Counted from the stretch's first letter, positions 32,978 to 43,073 are shown. The stretch is DNA of 64,000 nt from Leuconostoc rapi (GCF_016908715.1 NZ_JAFBEK010000004.1:1-64000); one strand, 5' to 3'. Notes: generated by a model from the letters alone, not told the origin. Translations and numbers: made by a program.

Positions 32978-35080
32978 TCACTTATCTTCCTTTGATTTAA
33001 CGGTTGATTGATTCTTATTTTTAGCCATTTGTTTAGCGACCACACTTTCAGCCCAAGCACGATCCTTTGCTTTTTGTTCATCCGGTGTGAGGGATTTGTT
33101 AACTGGCGATTTTCCTGATAACGTGCCACTCAAACGTTGCGGTATTGTTCTTGACATGGCAGATGGTGTTGCCCCTAAGCCTTTTGGTTGAACCACTGTG
33201 CCTCCGCTGACAATCGGCCGTTTATTTGTATTGGTATTGTTACTGTTTGGTTTAGAATCTAAACCTTGATGTGCCCCCGTCATCGCATGACTCATATTGT
33301 TTTGACTACCATGATCATTTGAGGTTGGTATCTCCGTCTTTTTGGCTGCACCATCTGAGGCCTTTGCTAAAGCCTCATGTACATTTTGCGGTTGATTACC
33401 TGCAGGCGTGACCTGTTCAGTATTTGGTGAAACGGGCGTATGACGCTTATTGAAAGCATCCACAGCTTGTTTACCCCCTTCAAAGTTATCAGCGACACCG
33501 CCGGCATAGTCTTTAACATTGCCAACGGCTTTATTAACGCCATCTTTAACTTTACCACCAGCTGCTCGACCAGTGTTCTTGAGTAGGCTGCTTGGATTCT
33601 TCATGGCTCCAACGGTACGTCCAGCCATTTCAGCGGCTTTTGCGCCTTTACCAGAAGCCAGAACTGTTGCATCCATACCAGTACTACCTGATTGCTGATT
33701 ATTAAGTGACTTGCTATTATCCAAGCCTTGATTGCCACCAGAGTTGACAATTTTCTGGCCGAGTTCACGGTTCTTTTTCTTTTGTGCTGGAGAAATAGCA
33801 CTAAGACCTTGTCCAATATGTTTTTTAGCCGATTTGGTGGCACCCCCAATCATCCGCGAAGCTTGCCCGGCTAACATCATTGATGCCACTGGATTATGAC
33901 CGGAACGCACACCAGTCCATTGTTCAATCATCTCAAACCCACCTGCTAAGCCTTTACCACCAGCCAACAGTGCTGCGATTGATAGGATTGTAAACGGCCA
34001 CATACCAAGGTTTGGAATACTATTAATTGTAATAAAAGCGAATTCGACCCAAGCAAAGAAGAAAATTAAAGAAATTGGCATCATCACAATACCAGTAATT
34101 TGACCCTCAATCATGCTAAGCACTTGTTGAACACGTTTTCCTTGTGTACCATCACGAAGCCCAAAATAGACAATTGACCCTGCCATAAAGGCCATTTTGT
34201 AAACTGATGATAACAAGCGAACAATGGCTCCTGCTACTACAATAATAAAGACAATTTCTCCACCAATAATCCCTAGCCAGTTGGTCTTCATCACAGGGTA
34301 ATCATCTGCGAAGGTTTTCCCTAAGACAAGGGAATCACCAGTAATATCAACCATGTTGCTATTACCACCAATTTTCTTGGTAAAAACTGATTTTTGTGGT
34401 TTTGTCAGGCCATCAGTGTATCCTGCATCGCTCATGACTGAATGATAGTCAGATCCTTCAATTTGGGCGTTAGTAATGGGCTTGTTTTTCATGGCTGTTT
34501 TATACTTGCTCATACTAAAATTATTGGCTGCTAATCTAGATAACTCAGTAGAATTACCTTGCCACAATTGTGTGATTATTGACTCTGGTTTAGTTCCCAT
34601 CGTATCTTGGTTAGTTGCTGTGCCAATACTGATCATTAAGCCAATAATCATTGGCAGCGCACTAATCACTGCAACAGTTATGGCAATTCCCTTTGGCCAC
34701 TCACGTCCTTTACGACCTGAGGTCGCTGTGAATTGAATCCATTGCACCATCATCATGATGCCAAAAATTACAAAGCCGAGGTATAAAAAGTCTTTGAGAA
34801 TATTTCCTAAATTCCAATCCATATAAACAGAGTTGCTGGGTTCAAAAAATATATTCATAAAGTCTAGTAATTTAAATGATGAAGTATAGGCGGAATAAAC
34901 TGCATCCGCAATGTAATAGAAAATTAACGCAATACTGTGCATGAATAGCATGATTAGTGTTAAGAATATGTGTGGCAATGGCGACAGGTATTGTGACCAT
35001 TGCGTGTAAAAATCAGCTGTTGGGCCATTCGCAGGTAATGTTTCTGCCAAGGAATTTAACCCCAGTGTTAGATTTGTCAT
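32978..35080 (-). CDS. VirB6/TrbL-like transfer channel membrane protein
   Basis: The 700-residue protein has several membrane helices in the first 400 residues (near 30-65, 95-115, 135-155, 270-300, 335-385). A long hydrophilic Gly/Asn/Lys-rich C-terminal tail (about 420-700) is predicted to be cytoplasmic or disordered. This layout is that of VirB6/TrsL/TrbL channel proteins. Its start overlaps the stop of the VirD4-like gene (ATGA), so they are co-translated. Confidence 0.8.
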   Translation of the reverse strand: MTNLTLGLNSLAETLPANGPTADFYTQWSQYLSPLPHIFLTLIMLFMHSIALIFYYIADAVYSAYTSSFKLLDFMNIFFEPSNSVYMDWNLGNILKDFLYLGFVIFGIMMMVQWIQFTATSGRKGREWPKGIAITVAVISALPMIIGLMISIGTATNQDTMGTKPESIITQLWQGNSTELSRLAANNFSMSKYKTAMKNKPITNAQIEGSDYHSVMSDAGYTDGLTKPQKSVFTKKIGGNSNMVDITGDSLVLGKTFADDYPVMKTNWLGIIGGEIVFIIVVAGAIVRLLSSVYKMAFMAGSIVYFGLRDGTQGKRVQQVLSMIEGQITGIVMMPISLIFFFAWVEFAFITINSIPNLGMWPFTILSIAALLAGGKGLAGGFEMIEQWTGVRSGHNPVASMMLAGQASRMIGGATKSAKKHIGQGLSAISPAQKKKNRELGQKIVNSGGNQGLDNSKSLNNQQSGSTGMDATVLASGKGAKAAEMAGRTVGAMKNPSSLLKNTGRAAGGKVKDGVNKAVGNVKDYAGGVADNFEGGKQAVDAFNKRHTPVSPNTEQVTPAGNQPQNVHEALAKASDGAAKKTEIPTSNDHGSQNNMSHAMTGAHQGLDSKPNSNNTNTNKRPIVSGGTVVQPKGLGATPSAMSRTIPQRLSGTLSGKSPVNKSLTPDEQKAKDRAWAESVVAKQMAKNKNQSTVKSKEDK

Positions 35081-38000
35081 TCGACTTCTCCTTGTTGTGT
35101 TGCAGCATTAAGCTGCTTATAGATTTCCCACATGTATTGGGGTTCGTTGTTAAGTAACCGGAGGACGGTTGCGTTATTATTGTTACTAGGTAGTTTTAAA
35201 AATAGACCTTTGTCCAAATAGCCATTAGCGCTGGTTTGTTCTTCTGTTTTATTTGACCGTGGAATGCGTGTTTTAATCGATTTTTCAACAATCAAACGTA
35301 GATCAACGTTATCTATCTGTGCCTCGGTCATAAATGGCTCATTTGGATTAAAGTTTTCTTTCCAGTTAAGATAACGTTCCTGGTCACTGATTTCCTGATT
35401 AGTAAGCATACCAGGTGACCCCACATTTTGTTGCGAGTTGTCCAAAATATCATTGATTGCCTCATCTGTTAAAGCGCTAGCTGATCGATAATCAATTGCG
35501 TTACGATCAGATTCCCCATCTTCAAGTGAGAGTTGTAGTTGTTGCGCCAATTCATCAAAATAAGGGACAAAATCATGATACAAATCATCATATTTTAAAT
35601 CATTATGTTGCGCTTTGATATTGAGATCTGCCGTGTAGTAATCTAGTGAATACTGCTTGCCTAGTAGTTCATAGGCAAAGGGCATTCGATAAGCGCCTGT
35701 AGAGAAAATTGGCAGTGGCCGCACATCTCGTCCCTTCTTATCTGTTCGTTTGATCGTCCGAATGGTAATCATTTCACGTGGACTTAGCTCGCTAATTTCT
35801 TTTGCATCTAAGAGTCTAACTTTGCTGACCTGAATTTGACGATTACCACGATCTTGACGATCTAACCCAATTTGTGAGTTCACAGATTCAGTTTGAACCT
35901 CTACTTCACCTAATTGTTTTGATAAAGCTTCGTTAGTTGACTCATCATTGGTTAAAATATGGAACCAATTACCCGTGTTACCGTTAATGTCGTTAGTTTC
36001 CATTTCAGAATAGTGTAATCGTGGTTGCGTCAATGTTTGGATGTACAAATCAACTATGTGACCGTAAGTTAGGCCACGCGTCAAAATGTTGGTAAATCCT
36101 GGTATGCGTGGGAACATTGAGAACTCATTAAGTTTATATAAAATCCAATTATCCATTTTCCGACGTGTGATTGTGGCCGCAATATCAGTGTTCACCGAGA
36201 AGACCTGGGAGATAAATAAACTGGCCAAAGCAGAGAAGTCATCGTTTGATTGTGGCGTGATAATGAATACTGCCATTGGCCTTTCAGAATAGCGTAATTG
36301 TACGCCAGGGGTTTCAGTGGCATTGATTGGCTTGATACGATCTACCAGACATTGAATCACCGGCTCTTGAGAATATTTATCTCGCTTAATCTTGCCATTG
36401 AGCAACTTTCGTTGTACAATTTTACCAGTCAATGTAAATGACTGTTTACGCATGGTGATTGTGTTGCCGTCATTATCGAGTGACAGCTCAATTCGCCATG
36501 AAGTGGGTAAACAATTGTGGATAGGATAAGTTAAGGTGCCCGATTGGGACACCGTTAACTTATCCTTTTCTATTACCTTTTGTTTACCCAATTCATAAAC
36601 TCGAATACTCACATGAACCCCTTTATAGCGGTCAGAGAACTTCATTTTGAGCATTCTTGGAAATCCTAGGTCAGTCAAGTTGATCGTATTAAAAGTTGTA
36701 AGTCTTGTAATGGACTCTGAGGCAAACAAGTTCAAGCGGTTCATCACAGAAAAGGAAATTGAGGACTTGGTTTCCCCAGTCGCCGACAAATATTCAGCGG
36801 CATTTAAAATAATCATGTTACGTGCTGGTGTACGCGGTAACTTACCTAGATTAGTCATATACCTGGTCAACCCATCACCTGACTTATCCGTGAATTTGTT
36901 CATATCATTGATAAATTGCAAGACGTTTGAAATGGTAACCATTGATTTATCCTGGTGGCGTACGGCCAGATATAATACGGTTAACATGACTGCTTGGATG
37001 GTGCTTTCAGCTGCACTGTCCCAAATATCTTTATGACTCGTTTCTTCACCACCAGGACCCCCAATTACCTGGACGACCTGACGTAATTCTGTATTCGCAC
37101 TATCCCAGTCGCCGTCAAATGCGTAGTCCATTGCGATTTGTAAGGGATTCCAGGATTCAGATTCACTAGGATTCATGATATTTAGTAATTTGACATCGTA
37201 GCCTGCTGATCTTAACGATTTGTAACTCATTTTTGCATCTTCGTTTTTGGCGTCCGTATCAATAATATTCCACTTAATTTCTGCCCGTCGCAAAATATCA
37301 ATGAACGTATAACCACGCATTTGATCCTTCGACGATCGTGTCATACCCGTTGTTTTTGAATGCGTGTTGCTAGTGTCTAGCCAATAAAAACCATCAAACC
37401 CGCCTGTCACTATTATTTGATTTTCAAATAATTTGGGTAAATGAGCCAATAATAAGGGTCGTATTTTTTTATATAAACCACTAAATACTAGTGAATTCAT
37501 TCCCAGTGGCCGTTTAAACCATTGCCAAGCCCAAAGTATTGGGTGAATCATAAAGAATTCAAAGGTATAGCCTTGTGTGTGTAATACTGGTTGACCAGGT
37601 TTACCTTTGAAATTTTTATTGCGGTCAGGTATGAGCTTATAGGTCTTATCGACTTCTCGTATCTCTGCAAAACGATTCGTGTTTCGCGTTTGGTCTCTAA
37701 AAAGTTGATACCAATCATAGATACGTTGGAAAACATACTTTTTGAGGAGTAACAGAAAGACGAGTCCTAATACAATACCTGTGACTAAGGTGAGCCTAAA
37801 GAGAATTAAAAACATGTTGAGTGGGTTTAGCACCGTTAGCGTCATGTTCATCAAATCTGTAAATTCCGGCCACTGCGTGACTCCACTTTGAACATAAAAC
37901 ATAAAAGCTTGAATATAGGGACCGGCCACTCGAACGATTAAATCAACCAAAATCGTGACGTATAACGATACGACCATAACAATCATCGTCGCTAAAATGC

Positions 38001-38097
38001 CATATAGCCAAAGAAACCAAGAGCGACCACGCCAACGAATGAAACTGTCACGCATAAATTGACGTTCACCCCGATAATCCTTTTTAAATAGTTTCAT
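35077..38097 (-). CDS. VirD4/TrsK-like coupling protein with altered nucleotide-binding motifs
   Basis: The 1006-residue protein has two or three N-terminal membrane helices (to about 130). A T4CP-like core follows, with the family blocks of TrsK proteins (IIDTDAKNED then SWNPLQ, ending with a late LNEFSMFP). In the P-loop position near 270 it reads GMTRSSKDQ instead of the usual G-T/S-R-S-G-K-x, and the Walker B acid pair is NE instead of DE. Such proteins bring the relaxase-DNA complex to the channel. The altered motifs question its ATPase. The ATG at 38097 follows GGAGG at nine bases. Confidence 0.75.
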   Translation of the reverse strand: MKLFKKDYRGERQFMRDSFIRWRGRSWFLWLYGILATMIVMVVSLYVTILVDLIVRVAGPYIQAFMFYVQSGVTQWPEFTDLMNMTLTVLNPLNMFLILFRLTLVTGIVLGLVFLLLLKKYVFQRIYDWYQLFRDQTRNTNRFAEIREVDKTYKLIPDRNKNFKGKPGQPVLHTQGYTFEFFMIHPILWAWQWFKRPLGMNSLVFSGLYKKIRPLLLAHLPKLFENQIIVTGGFDGFYWLDTSNTHSKTTGMTRSSKDQMRGYTFIDILRRAEIKWNIIDTDAKNEDAKMSYKSLRSAGYDVKLLNIMNPSESESWNPLQIAMDYAFDGDWDSANTELRQVVQVIGGPGGEETSHKDIWDSAAESTIQAVMLTVLYLAVRHQDKSMVTISNVLQFINDMNKFTDKSGDGLTRYMTNLGKLPRTPARNMIILNAAEYLSATGETKSSISFSVMNRLNLFASESITRLTTFNTINLTDLGFPRMLKMKFSDRYKGVHVSIRVYELGKQKVIEKDKLTVSQSGTLTYPIHNCLPTSWRIELSLDNDGNTITMRKQSFTLTGKIVQRKLLNGKIKRDKYSQEPVIQCLVDRIKPINATETPGVQLRYSERPMAVFIITPQSNDDFSALASLFISQVFSVNTDIAATITRRKMDNWILYKLNEFSMFPRIPGFTNILTRGLTYGHIVDLYIQTLTQPRLHYSEMETNDINGNTGNWFHILTNDESTNEALSKQLGEVEVQTESVNSQIGLDRQDRGNRQIQVSKVRLLDAKEISELSPREMITIRTIKRTDKKGRDVRPLPIFSTGAYRMPFAYELLGKQYSLDYYTADLNIKAQHNDLKYDDLYHDFVPYFDELAQQLQLSLEDGESDRNAIDYRSASALTDEAINDILDNSQQNVGSPGMLTNQEISDQERYLNWKENFNPNEPFMTEAQIDNVDLRLIVEKSIKTRIPRSNKTEEQTSANGYLDKGLFLKLPSNNNNATVLRLLNNEPQYMWEIYKQLNAATQQGEVE

Positions 38098-39985
38098 TGC
38101 TTGATGCCTCCTTAACGGTTGAGACGACGACTTGCCATTCACCATAAGGACTCGTTAATGACGGTGGATTGCCAATCGCTCTAAAGATAAATGTATCAAA
38201 GTCTTGCGTAACTCCCTGACGTTGCTTGATAATTGCCGCTGCTACGGGATCACTCACATAAGTTGCAATCGTATCATCAATTGGACGAACACCTCGTGAA
38301 GGCTTATAACCCACATCAGCGATATAATTCGCAATTGGTGAACTGATTTCTTGTTGGTCATTTAAATACTCAAAGCCCAGGTCAAATGAGGGAATATATT
38401 TGGCCACATTTTCTGTACTAAATAAAATATTGAAGCCACTAGCTTGCGCTTTTTGGTTAAGACGCGTGAGTTTGAGAGCAACAATTTTCACCATGTCTGT
38501 CATATTTAAAACATCAAACACCACAATAGCCCCTATTCGAGCAATAAACTCAGGCCGATAGCCATCGCTCTGTAAAGCAATTTCAAGTTGTTCTTCAAAG
38601 TTGGCTTGCCGTTTTTTGTCTTCTTTAACGGACTCAGACTTGGAATCACGATTCATAACAGCTTTGGCCCCTGAGTTAGTTGTCATGATAATGATTAAAT
38701 CTTTGAAATTAATAACACGACCATATTCATCGCTTAATCGTCCATCGTCTAAAACTTGTAGGAGCAAATCCATCACTTCTGGATCAGCTTTTTCAATTTC
38801 ATCTAACAACAAGACCGCATAAGGAGTATGCCTAACTTGTGTCGTCAGCTGATCTTTAAAACGTTCCAAGCTAGTCCCTGCAAATTTAAACTCCGACATG
38901 TCAAAACGGATAAAATTTTGATTGTTACCAAAGAGATTGCCAGCTAATTGTTTGGCCGTTTCTGTCTTACCCACACCAGTCGGTCCCATAAAGAGAAATG
39001 ATTCCGGTTTTGAAGTATCCGCCAGTCCTGCCTCACGATTCGTGAGTTTCATAGCTACTTTTTCTAAAGCTGTTTCTTGCCCAATGACTTGGCTCTTGAG
39101 CTGAGGTAGTAAATTCAATAGACGTTCATCGGTGGTTTGATTGATGACGTATTCGGGCACATGGTAATCATCATGAATGATCGTCGCAACATCTGTACCA
39201 TCAAGGACTGTTTTGTTAGCTAATTTGGCGACACTGAGTGCACCGTCTAGCAGCATAATGGCTTTTTCAGGAAAGTAACGATCAGTCATATAACGCTGTG
39301 CTAACGCCATAATTTTGTCTTGAACTGACTCTGGCACTTCAATACCAGCATTGAGTTGTAGAGCAACTTTAGCCAAAACATTTTTTGTTTGCTCATAACT
39401 CAATTCTGGCACTTCAATCAAATCAAATCGGCGCATTAACGCGCCATCACGTGCGACGTATTCATGGAATTCTTTGGTCGTGGTTGCCCCAATAATTTGG
39501 AGATCATCACGACTCAACGCAGGTTTGATTATATTACCAGCATCTAATGAGCTGCCGGCTGTTTCAGCACCAGTACCAACGATTTGATGAATTTCATCAA
39601 TAAAAGCAATAACCGTTTCCTTGTTAGCAATTAATTCATTAATGATCGCTTGAAATTTATGGGCGAACGACTCACCGTCACTACTCTTCATTAAATTGGC
39701 CAAACTAATTTGGATCAAATGTTTTCCCTTTAAGGCAACAACGTCTGTATTTAACAGCTGTCTGGCTAAATCTTCGACAATCGCTGTTTTACCAACACCA
39801 GGTAAGCCAACTAACAGTGGCGCATTTTGAATCTGTTTCATGAGTGAAACCATCATACGACGTGTGATCGCTTCACGTTGATAGGCTTGATATTTATCAG
39901 GATCAGTCATGACCTTAGCACTAATGTCTGTAGTATAGCGATCTAGATAAGGCGTGAGACTGTTATGCTGTATTATTGCATTCAT
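38084..39985 (-). CDS. Clp/Hsp100-like double AAA+ ATPase of the transfer operon
   Basis: The 633-residue protein has two AAA+ modules. D1 has Walker A GLPGVGKT near 64 and FIDEIH near 128. D2 has GPTGVGKT near 330 and LLDEIEKAD near 395. It lacks the N-terminal Clp repeat domain, the long middle domain of ClpB and a clear ClpP-binding loop, so it should act as an unfoldase or remodeller without a protease. It overlaps the VirD4-like gene by 14 bp, so it may remodel the relaxosome or channel during transfer. Confidence 0.82.
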   Translation of the reverse strand: MNAIIQHNSLTPYLDRYTTDISAKVMTDPDKYQAYQREAITRRMMVSLMKQIQNAPLLVGLPGVGKTAIVEDLARQLLNTDVVALKGKHLIQISLANLMKSSDGESFAHKFQAIINELIANKETVIAFIDEIHQIVGTGAETAGSSLDAGNIIKPALSRDDLQIIGATTTKEFHEYVARDGALMRRFDLIEVPELSYEQTKNVLAKVALQLNAGIEVPESVQDKIMALAQRYMTDRYFPEKAIMLLDGALSVAKLANKTVLDGTDVATIIHDDYHVPEYVINQTTDERLLNLLPQLKSQVIGQETALEKVAMKLTNREAGLADTSKPESFLFMGPTGVGKTETAKQLAGNLFGNNQNFIRFDMSEFKFAGTSLERFKDQLTTQVRHTPYAVLLLDEIEKADPEVMDLLLQVLDDGRLSDEYGRVINFKDLIIIMTTNSGAKAVMNRDSKSESVKEDKKRQANFEEQLEIALQSDGYRPEFIARIGAIVVFDVLNMTDMVKIVALKLTRLNQKAQASGFNILFSTENVAKYIPSFDLGFEYLNDQQEISSPIANYIADVGYKPSRGVRPIDDTIATYVSDPVAAAIIKQRQGVTQDFDTFIFRAIGNPPSLTSPYGEWQVVVSTVKEASSNETI

Positions 39986-40473
39986 TCTTGACCTCCCTGG
40001 TCGCTGAAGGGATCACCATAATCAATTGAAGCCACCTTTGTTTCGTTGTCAGCGTCGTGTTCTTGTGCTAAACGTTCTAATTCACTGCTACTCGCCTCAA
40101 TTTTATCAATTGCTTTTTGACGATCAACCATCAACGCGGCGTATAGGTCGCTTTCTTTTGAATCATCTAACTGGTGATTGAGTTGTCCTATTTCTGGCAG
40201 TTCATCAGCGGCAATAAAATCGCCTTCTGGATTATAAATCGCTTCAATTTGCATTTTTTGACTCGTTTGTTTTAATACCACAACCACTTCTAAACCAAGA
40301 ATTGGATCACCCGCAGGAAAGAGCTCATGATAACGATTAGTTTCAAGTGTTAAAGCCATCGCACTTTGTTGCCCTTGTTCCTGTTGTTCCTGGAAAGATA
40401 GAATCATCACTTTTGGTGATTTCGTGAGGCCAGTGATATAGCCTGTGAGTTCTTTAACGTTTTCTTGTGACAT
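39982..40473 (-). CDS. Hypothetical acidic protein of transfer operon 1
   Basis: The 163-residue soluble acidic protein starts with a beta-rich half (EVVVVLKQTSQKMQIEAIY near 70-90) and ends with a charged helical half. There are no membrane segments. It overlaps the AAA+ gene by four bases (ATGA), so it could be the adaptor or partner of that ATPase. The family is not recognised. Confidence 0.6.
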   Translation of the reverse strand: MSQENVKELTGYITGLTKSPKVMILSFQEQQEQGQQSAMALTLETNRYHELFPAGDPILGLEVVVVLKQTSQKMQIEAIYNPEGDFIAADELPEIGQLNHQLDDSKESDLYAALMVDRQKAIDKIEASSSELERLAQEHDADNETKVASIDYGDPFSDQGGQE

Positions 40474-40488
40474 GTCTTAGCTCCTTTA

Positions 40489-42759
40489 TTAAATATGTCT
40501 AGTACTGGTTTGATTGACAGCCTGATAGCTTTGTTCAACGACAGCGAGGTTATCAGGCTTTAGCAATTTTGATGTTTTGGTTTGGCGCACTTCGCCATGA
40601 CTCAAGTTGTCGGATAAATATTGCGTCACATCGGTACTTGCTTTTAAAGCTTGACTAATCACTTTACCCGTATTTTGATCTGCCAGGGCTTTCAAATTCT
40701 TTGACCAACCAGCCATGTAATCAACACTTTTTTCACCTGGCTCAATGCCTAGATTTTTGGTGATGACATAACTGGATAGTTCTGCCTGGGTTTCTTTAAT
40801 CGCCGTTGGCCAATTGTTTTGGCTTTGCAAGGAATGAAGCTGTGCATGCGCAATTTCATGCGCTAAGGTATGAATTTTATCAGTTGGTGTTAAGTCACTT
40901 CGCAACAAGATAAATTTCTCATCTTGGTTTTTCTTTGATTGCACAAAAGCGCCCTTTGCTTGTCCTTGCCAAGTCATTGGTCTTTTCGCAATTTGATCGT
41001 CCACACCCTGGTCAATGACAGGTACTTTTATTTTGTCTGCGAACTTCAACAAGGTTTTATAAGCAGCATCGAGGTGCTTTGGACTTTTATCAGTGGCCAA
41101 ATCAATTGGTCGATTAGGTAACAGGCTTGGTAACTGTGCTGCTGTGGCATTGGTTTGACGGACATCAAAAACTGTTTCAACTGGATAATGTTTGATACTG
41201 CGAACTTCTAATTGCTTGTTGTTGGCCAATTCCTTTTGTTGAGATGTAGCGTCCGCCCAGCGTATCTTTTCCCCATTACGATCAATAATGGTTTTTAAAT
41301 TAGCCGGTGCACCAAATATTTTGATGCCTTGTTCACCCTTATTGACCTGGATACCATCAGCCGACCATTGTTTATAGCCTTTTAGTAACGTTGCTTGAGG
41401 ATTCTGCAATTGAATGAGCATTGAGTTACGCGCCGAGTAATTGAGGCCAGTTGCGGTAAAATCGAGTAACTTTTTGAGTTCCTGTTGGTCTTGTTGGTAC
41501 TTGGCTACTTTCCCCATTGCTTCTTGGATGATTTTTTTGTTTTTTAAAGCATTTTCTTTGCGTCGATCAGCTTTATTTCGTCGTGGAATGTCAGATTTAA
41601 CAGGTCTTTTCTCACCTTGGTTTACTGGTTTGATGATGCTCGTGTTCTCGTCGTCCTGTTTTAAATTGCTAGTTGGCGTTTCAAATGTCTCTAATGCCTC
41701 TAAACGGTTGGCATTTTCAGTCATAGTCATGACTCGTGTACCAAGGATGCCTGCTTTTAACTGTTCATTCCAATCTTTACCTTGCAAAGGAATCTGACGT
41801 TCTGCGGTAATTGCTTCATTCGTGATTGGATTTTTGAAACTAAAACGATCGAAGTAATCAGCAGCCTTAAAACCGGCTTTATCATTATCAAACGCCACAA
41901 TGATTTTATTGAATTTGGCCTGCTTAGCAGTCACGGCATCATTGAGGAATTGCACCCCACGTTTGGCATCAGTGCCTGATACAGATAATAATGTGGCATT
42001 GTTTTTAACCATGTCTTGATGATTTTGTTGCGCGTAACTGAGTAAATCAACTGGGCTCTCAAATAAAACTAATGTTTGATCTCCTGTGCCAAATGAGAGA
42101 TTGTAACCAGTAGATGTGTCACTTCCTGCAAATATCTTTTTTGATGACCCACGTTTTTTGAAGTGCTCGAAGTCTTGCTCAGTTCCTTGTCGATCTGCGC
42201 CGACGATTTTTCCAGTAACATCCTTCCACGGGAAGATGACTGGATTTTGATGGAGCTTATCCCCTTCTCGGTAACGGCTGCCCTGCACAACTGCGCCACT
42301 TTTCAATAAATTGTCAACGAACTGTGGATTAAGCTTTCTCTGGTTAACTAAGTAATCTTTGACAATCGTTGTTTTCTGGGTTTTAAAGACTTTATCGTAA
42401 TCAAATTTGTAACGAGGTGTGGTGCCTTCATAAAGTTTGGACACGTCAATGTTTTCCCCCTTCACAAAGCGAGCGTAGGCAAGTTGATTTTTAATTGCCG
42501 GCCCTTTGCTTTCGCTATCAGATTTGCCAAGTTCGTAATAATGAATGAAATCGACTAAATCACCCTTAGCACCAGTTGAATTCCAGACAAAGCGATTAAG
42601 TTTTGTTCGAACCACCAAACTATCATGATCTACCATACGTAACTCAGAGGATGTATCAGTTGTATAGGGAATGCCCTTCCAATCACAGTATCCACGGATT
42701 GGTAGTTGCTTGAGCTGTGCCCGTTCTTCCTTACTGATCGTCATGATTTTGACCGCCAT
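40489..42759 (-). CDS. LtrC-like protein: Toprim primase fused to ArdC/zincin domain
   Basis: The 756-residue multidomain protein begins with a DUF3991-like/Toprim part (about 1-340) with FESPVDLL and VAFDNDKAG, as in mobile-element primases. It continues with an ArdC-type ssDNA-binding segment (NYSARNSMLIQLQNP near 437). It ends with a zinc metallopeptidase-like helix HEIAH (634-638) with a following Glu in QAELSSY. Such LtrC-like fusions are thought to prime the incoming strand and protect it from restriction in the recipient. It would act in the cytoplasm. Confidence 0.85.
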   Translation of the reverse strand: MAVKIMTISKEERAQLKQLPIRGYCDWKGIPYTTDTSSELRMVDHDSLVVRTKLNRFVWNSTGAKGDLVDFIHYYELGKSDSESKGPAIKNQLAYARFVKGENIDVSKLYEGTTPRYKFDYDKVFKTQKTTIVKDYLVNQRKLNPQFVDNLLKSGAVVQGSRYREGDKLHQNPVIFPWKDVTGKIVGADRQGTEQDFEHFKKRGSSKKIFAGSDTSTGYNLSFGTGDQTLVLFESPVDLLSYAQQNHQDMVKNNATLLSVSGTDAKRGVQFLNDAVTAKQAKFNKIIVAFDNDKAGFKAADYFDRFSFKNPITNEAITAERQIPLQGKDWNEQLKAGILGTRVMTMTENANRLEALETFETPTSNLKQDDENTSIIKPVNQGEKRPVKSDIPRRNKADRRKENALKNKKIIQEAMGKVAKYQQDQQELKKLLDFTATGLNYSARNSMLIQLQNPQATLLKGYKQWSADGIQVNKGEQGIKIFGAPANLKTIIDRNGEKIRWADATSQQKELANNKQLEVRSIKHYPVETVFDVRQTNATAAQLPSLLPNRPIDLATDKSPKHLDAAYKTLLKFADKIKVPVIDQGVDDQIAKRPMTWQGQAKGAFVQSKKNQDEKFILLRSDLTPTDKIHTLAHEIAHAQLHSLQSQNNWPTAIKETQAELSSYVITKNLGIEPGEKSVDYMAGWSKNLKALADQNTGKVISQALKASTDVTQYLSDNLSHGEVRQTKTSKLLKPDNLAVVEQSYQAVNQTSTRHI

Positions 42760-42997
42760 CTTCTTTTATAATTGGTAAGTGATTCAATTCGGAAAATGCC
42801 TGGTCAATGTCATTAGGACTCAAGTTCATTTTTTCCAGTAATGAGCGGCCCAGTTCAGCTATTTGCGCATCATTTAGTGCTATCATCTCTTTTTTTATCT
42901 GACGTTTTTCTTCCTGAATTGCCTTCATTTGTAAATCCAGTGCTACTACACGTGCCTGCTTTTCTTGAATTTGTTGATTCATACTCTTTTTTGCCAT
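42731..42997 (-). CDS. Small coiled-coil protein, first gene of transfer operon 1
   Basis: The 88-residue protein is a charged helical coiled coil (about 4-45) followed by an acidic tail. AAAGGAG lies before the ATG. Its 3' end overlaps the LtrC-like gene by 29 bp. Small coiled-coil proteins at this place in Gram-positive transfer regions are often relaxosome accessories, but the family is not certain. Confidence 0.6.
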   Translation of the reverse strand: MAKKSMNQQIQEKQARVVALDLQMKAIQEEKRQIKKEMIALNDAQIAELGRSLLEKMNLSPNDIDQAFSELNHLPIIKEDGGQNHDDQ

Positions 42998-43029
42998 GTG
43001 TTATTGCTCCTTTTGTCTAATATAGGGTC

Positions 43030-43073
43030 AATATATCAGGAATTTAAAAAAGTTCATAAAGCGCCACAGTTAG
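43030..43073 (-). promoter_or_regulatory. Transfer operon 1 promoter with shared upstream element (copy 3)
   Basis: CTAACTGTGGCGCTTTATGA (43054-43073, minus strand) differs by one base from the other two copies. It is followed after 18 bp by an extended -10 (TGA-TATATT, hexamer at 43030-43035). Confidence 0.7.
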
